This document shows positions 9,157 through 11,497 of a DNA stretch of 11,497 nt, one piece after another. A program made the position numbers and the translations under genes. The notes below the pieces were generated by a model. That model searched no databases and was not told the DNA's origin. It saw only the letters and a program-made list of their open reading frames with translations. The stretch lies in NCBI GenBank assembly GCA_003550305.1, contig QKYT01000392.1:55649-67145 (forward strand), written 5' to 3'. Numbering within the stretch: the first letter of the stretch is position 1; the number at the start of each line of letters is the position of its first letter. Source of the DNA: Glomus cerebriforme. Lineage: Eukaryota; Glomeromycota; Glomeromycetes; Glomerales; Glomeraceae.

Positions 9157-9692
9157 AATGATCATCAATTTCAATAATTTTGAAAACCACTATAATGCAA
9201 GGTTGACAATGTTATCAATTGTTGAGTGAAGGTTCATGTGATTTCCAGACTTTAATATATCAAATTGGAATAGGGATCTGAATAAAGAAACTAGTGAAAT
9301 TAACAATGCTGCACTCAATATTTTCCTGAAAGAAATAAAAGATAATTTCAAAATTGTGATCCACAGTTTTGTACTGCATGGGAAAAATTTGCAGAATGAT
9401 ACTGCACATCAAAATTGATCTAGTTCCTTGACTTTCCTCATTTCTTTACAATATTGACCATAATGTAGATCCAATACATGTTAAAAGTGGTGTCATGATT
9501 CATGTTTAGGTTGAATCTGCAAAGTGACGCAAAATAGAAGGATCTGGCAGCACCAGACAAAGACTACCTGCTACTGTAAATGAAGGAAAGAAGAACTTGG
9601 ATCACCAATTTATTCCTGCTAGAAAAAAAAAGAAACCAGGCAAAAAAGCTCATGATTTAAGTAAGAATGTATCAAAAAGTCAGCTAAATTAA

Positions 9693-10143
9693 AGAATCTT
9701 ATGAGTATTTATTTTATCTTTTATTTCTAAATTACTTAATTGATTTTTTAATTTATATTTAAACTAATTATCTTACTTTTCATTTTTGTTATTGAGGAGT
9801 TTACTTAATATTATTGTAACAAATTCTATGAATGTCACGCATTTTTTTTTATTTTCATGCATTTAAAAGCAAAAATAATTTTCATAAATAAATTTAATTT
9901 TCTATAAAATTAGTTATAAACTAGGCGTAACCTGTCATGCTGCACTGGGAATAGGACTTGCCTATCAAGTTAAGGAATAACAATAGGATGTTTATATTAT
10001 ATATTATTTGTTATGTAATAGGCCTTTACTATTATTATGATAAGATTAGAAGAAAATAGATGTAATAAATTTATATAACTTATAATTTATGTGTTTATGC
10101 CAATAATAGTTGTGAAATATGAAATGCTACTATTAGTCTACTA
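9693..10143. other. AT-rich stretch with one GC-richer patch
   Basis: No gene seen. A GC-richer patch of about 50 bp at 9922-9972 (CCTGTCATGCTGCACTGGG, then ACTTG-CCTAT-CAAGT, a 5-bp stem) stands out against the AT background. It may be a leftover from a repeat or exon, but I cannot assign it. Confidence 0.5.
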
Positions 10144-10302
10144 CTAATGAGCAGTGATGTGCACTTGGAAGATTGGAATCACTATTGGAAGTACCTTTGG
10201 AAGACTTGGAAGTATAATTTTCTAATAAAATCATTTGGATTGGAAGTTTCCAATCAAGTTTTTTACTATTGGAAGCATAAAATGCACATCACTGCTAATG
10301 AG
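10144..10302. repeat. 8-bp target-site duplication flanking the hAT MITE
   Basis: CTAATGAG occurs directly before the element (10144-10151) and directly after it (10295-10302). It is perfect at all 8 positions and has the length typical of hAT insertions. Confidence 0.9.
10152..10294. mobile_element. hAT-type MITE, 143 bp
   Basis: Perfect 12-bp terminal inverted repeats CAGTGATGTGCA (10152-10163) and TGCACATCACTG (10283-10294), with a perfect 8-bp target duplication outside. The CAGTG terminus and 8-bp duplication are hallmarks of the hAT superfamily. The interior has no coding capacity and carries six direct copies of TTGGAAG (starting 10165, 10185, 10197, 10206, 10240, 10269), plus ATTGGAAT and an inverted TTTCCAAT. 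These look like subterminal motifs of the kind hAT transposases bind. The intact ends and duplication suggest a more recent insertion than the MULE relics. It must depend on a transposase encoded elsewhere. Confidence 0.92.
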
Positions 10303-10697
10303 TATTAGTAAAATGTTAATAACTAAAATTTGCCGATCAAAAAGTTTTAACTTTTAAGTATAGACCAGGTACAGATCCGCACAATTTAATGACTATTTAT
10401 ACAGGCTAATTTAAATGTTAGATTCCACAGTAATTTTTTTATTATATATAAAAAAAAAATTTAGCCATAGCTTTTAACTCTAACCAAATAAAGATAAGTA
10501 ATAGTAACATTAGTAATCTGCTAATCAACACTTTTAATTATACAATCACCAGACAAATCAGGTGCAGGCAGATCATCCATCACACAACTCATGAAATTTA
10601 GATTAACCCGTATAAATATCGAATCAGCATTATACATGAATTTTTTTTAGTAAATTAAAAATATGAAATTTTCATTAGAATCAGCAGGAATTATAGA
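10303..10697. other. AT-rich stretch with a GC-richer patch
   Basis: No supported gene. A GC-richer patch at 10548-10592 allows a 23-residue minus frame (10592 to 10521, MSCVMDDLPAPDLSGD...) that looks more protein-like than its surroundings. It is too short to call and could be a lone exon or chance. Another less AT-rich patch (ACCAGGTACAGATCCGCAC) lies near 10364. Confidence 0.4.
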
Positions 10698-10870
10698 TCA
10701 CGTGATATAATTGTGGTTTGAGATATTACCTGCGTCATCACTATCACGTGACCGGTGATGTTTAATGTCACACTCCACGTGATTTCACATGCTTCATTTT
10801 TTATAAGTATCTGAGGGACAATTTTTCATGTGAAAAAAATTATTTGTCACACCCTATTTGTCACATGACA
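10698..10870. repeat. CACGTG / TATTTGTCAC repeat cluster
   Basis: TCACGTGA occurs at 10698-10705 and 10744-10751, and CCACGTGATTT at 10775. TATTTGTCAC occurs twice in tandem (10841-10850 and 10855-10864), the second extending to CATG. The order GTATCTGAGGGACA, a T-rich run, then TATTTGTCACATG also appears, diverged, on the opposite strand of 4112-4172. CCACGTGATTT also occurs in direct orientation at 4067. Likely a fragment of a dispersed repeat shared with the 4.1-kb cluster. CACGTG is also a bHLH-type binding site, but there is no gene beside it to regulate. Confidence 0.5.
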
Positions 10871-11497
10871 CAGGGTAGTTGTGGCTTGAGTAATTGCTGC
10901 GCTACAAACCTTCAAAGGGGTGCTATAGATAAATAGGAAGAAATAATGATATAAAAAACAAAATATAAGAATAAAAAATATTCAAATAAAATAAAAAATA
11001 ATAATGAAGGAATTACAAGAAAAAGTATAATAAAATAATACAGCTGGAGTAGTAATATTAGATTTTATTTCTTATTTTTTAACAATTTTAAATGTATTTT
11101 TTATTAAATTAAAATTAATCAAGTATGTTTATAATAAAAATTATAAAGAATATATTTTTTTAATAAATAAAATATTTGTGAATCTTTAATTTAATGAATG
11201 TTCATACTGAAATTTAGATTGAAAAGAATCTGTGCCTTTTCATGCTAGTGATCATCTCATGAAGAAAAGTAGCATATTTTCCTTTATAATTTTGTAATTT
11301 TTTGTTTTTTTTTATATTTAATTTCTTTCATTCTTTATCATTTTCTTCCATATACTATTTTCTTAATTTTTTCTGATAGTATCTCTTTCTATAATTGTTT
11401 AAAAATGTCATCTTTACATATATGTATGTGTTCATTTATTTCTCCTTCTAATTTCAGTTACACTTAGGACAAATATTATTTTGAAAATTTCTTAAGT
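10871..11497. other. AT-rich end of window, no gene supported
   Basis: The first half is A-rich noncoding sequence. From about 11280 the plus strand becomes pyrimidine-rich, like 5009-5340, so the minus strand is Lys/Glu rich and shows short protein-like traces (ILSEKIKKIVYGRK near 11350; EIFKII near the right edge) broken by stops. EIFKII also occurs in the minus trace at 5363-5509. This could mean a shared decayed family or only shared composition. Confidence 0.35.

Larger units (their letters stand above)
8112..9196. mobile_element. 1,085-bp element with 32-bp inverted termini inside MULE relic B
   Basis: Left terminus 8112-8143 and right terminus 9165-9196 are inverted copies matching at 30 of 32 positions (ATTAT.GTGGTTTTCAAAATTATT). 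A further TGATCATT at 8154-8161 pairs with AATGATCA at 9157-9164. The interior is AT-rich and noncoding except for the hairpin element at 8223. Relic B coding homology stops at the left edge (SSQE) and resumes after the right edge, so this is most simply a nonautonomous insertion. No clear target duplication is visible (CAAG occurs near both flanks at different offsets), so an inversion with duplicated breakpoints remains possible. Confidence 0.6.
6847..9692 (+). pseudogene. Decayed MULE transposase with SWIM zinc finger, relic B, split by an insertion
   Basis: DDE transposase relic of a MULE family distinct from relic A. The readable parts, in order: the first catalytic Asp in YYMDASASF (6889); ALPFGL; LLKTILPPHAFYG; the second Asp in IFLTDDSSAKRN (7182); CWP, LQAFWQWIYDSKHQINKDH; FWALS...NNT; NYIEHSF with the likely catalytic Glu (7518-7520); FARTQAFN; a SWIM finger (CTCPVGMTGAPYKH, 7806-7847) in which the expected third Cys is Tyr; then SFYASL at 8037-8054. 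After the 8112-9196 insertion it resumes about 9250 (ISNWNRDLNKE, AWEKFAE, VDPIHVKSG, RKIEGSGS) and ends in a basic tail before TAA at 9690-9692. One frame serves 7101 to about 7880, with stops at 7227, 7398, 7626, 7671, 7674 and 7911. Other stops lie at 6985, 9507 and 9525. The N-terminus is missing. Inactive. Confidence 0.88.

Noticed and set aside
10521..10592. 23-codon minus frame with protein-like composition
   Set aside because: Too short and isolated to call; kept only as a note in the surrounding stretch.

Overview
The window looks like fungal nuclear DNA that holds decayed transposons and no intact host gene. It is extremely AT-rich, has long homopolymer runs and short GT-AG introns (about 70-90 bp), and carries two lineages of broken Mutator-like (MULE) transposases. 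That mixture, and the wording of the protein traces, suits an arbuscular mycorrhizal fungus such as Rhizophagus. The organism call is inference from remembered family features, not from a search.

Layout, left to right. (1) 1-650: two blocks of a degenerate ~50-bp tandem repeat whose unit holds a small hairpin, with a possible minus-strand intron between them. (2) 661-2141: AT-rich DNA with a (GTT)6 microsatellite and one isolated intron-like segment. (3) 2142-3894, minus strand: MULE transposase relic A. Its zinc-ribbon-like N-terminus, central zinc-finger-like region, first two catalytic Asp motifs and C-terminal Trp-rich region can all be read, but it has about seven frameshifts, several stops and two recognisable introns. 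(4) 4021-4137: a cluster of CACGTG-type palindromes, then the last 31 codons of a Tc1/mariner-type transposase (4412-4507). (5) 5009-5765: a pyrimidine-rich block, a short coding-like trace, and a tandem pair of ~80-100 bp repeats with perfect hairpins. (6) 6847-9692, plus strand: MULE transposase relic B, from the first catalytic Asp through a damaged SWIM zinc finger to the basic C-terminal tail. It is split by a 1,085-bp segment with 32-bp inverted termini (8112-9196), which contains a second, smaller palindromic element (8223-8479). (7) 10152-10294: a 143-bp hAT-type MITE with perfect 12-bp terminal inverted repeats and a perfect 8-bp target duplication. (8) 10698-10870: a second CACGTG/TATTTGTCACATG cluster, partly an inverted relative of the one near 4.1 kb. 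The rest is AT-rich DNA with no gene I can support.

Nothing here appears to work together as a pathway. The story is one of successive insertion and decay: MULE B landed and lost its 5' end, a 1.1-kb element split it, and a hairpin MITE lies inside that. Several stops and lost residues fit C:G to T:A transitions. I see no intact novel system. The best items for follow-up are the hAT MITE, the nested insertion and the hairpin MITE.
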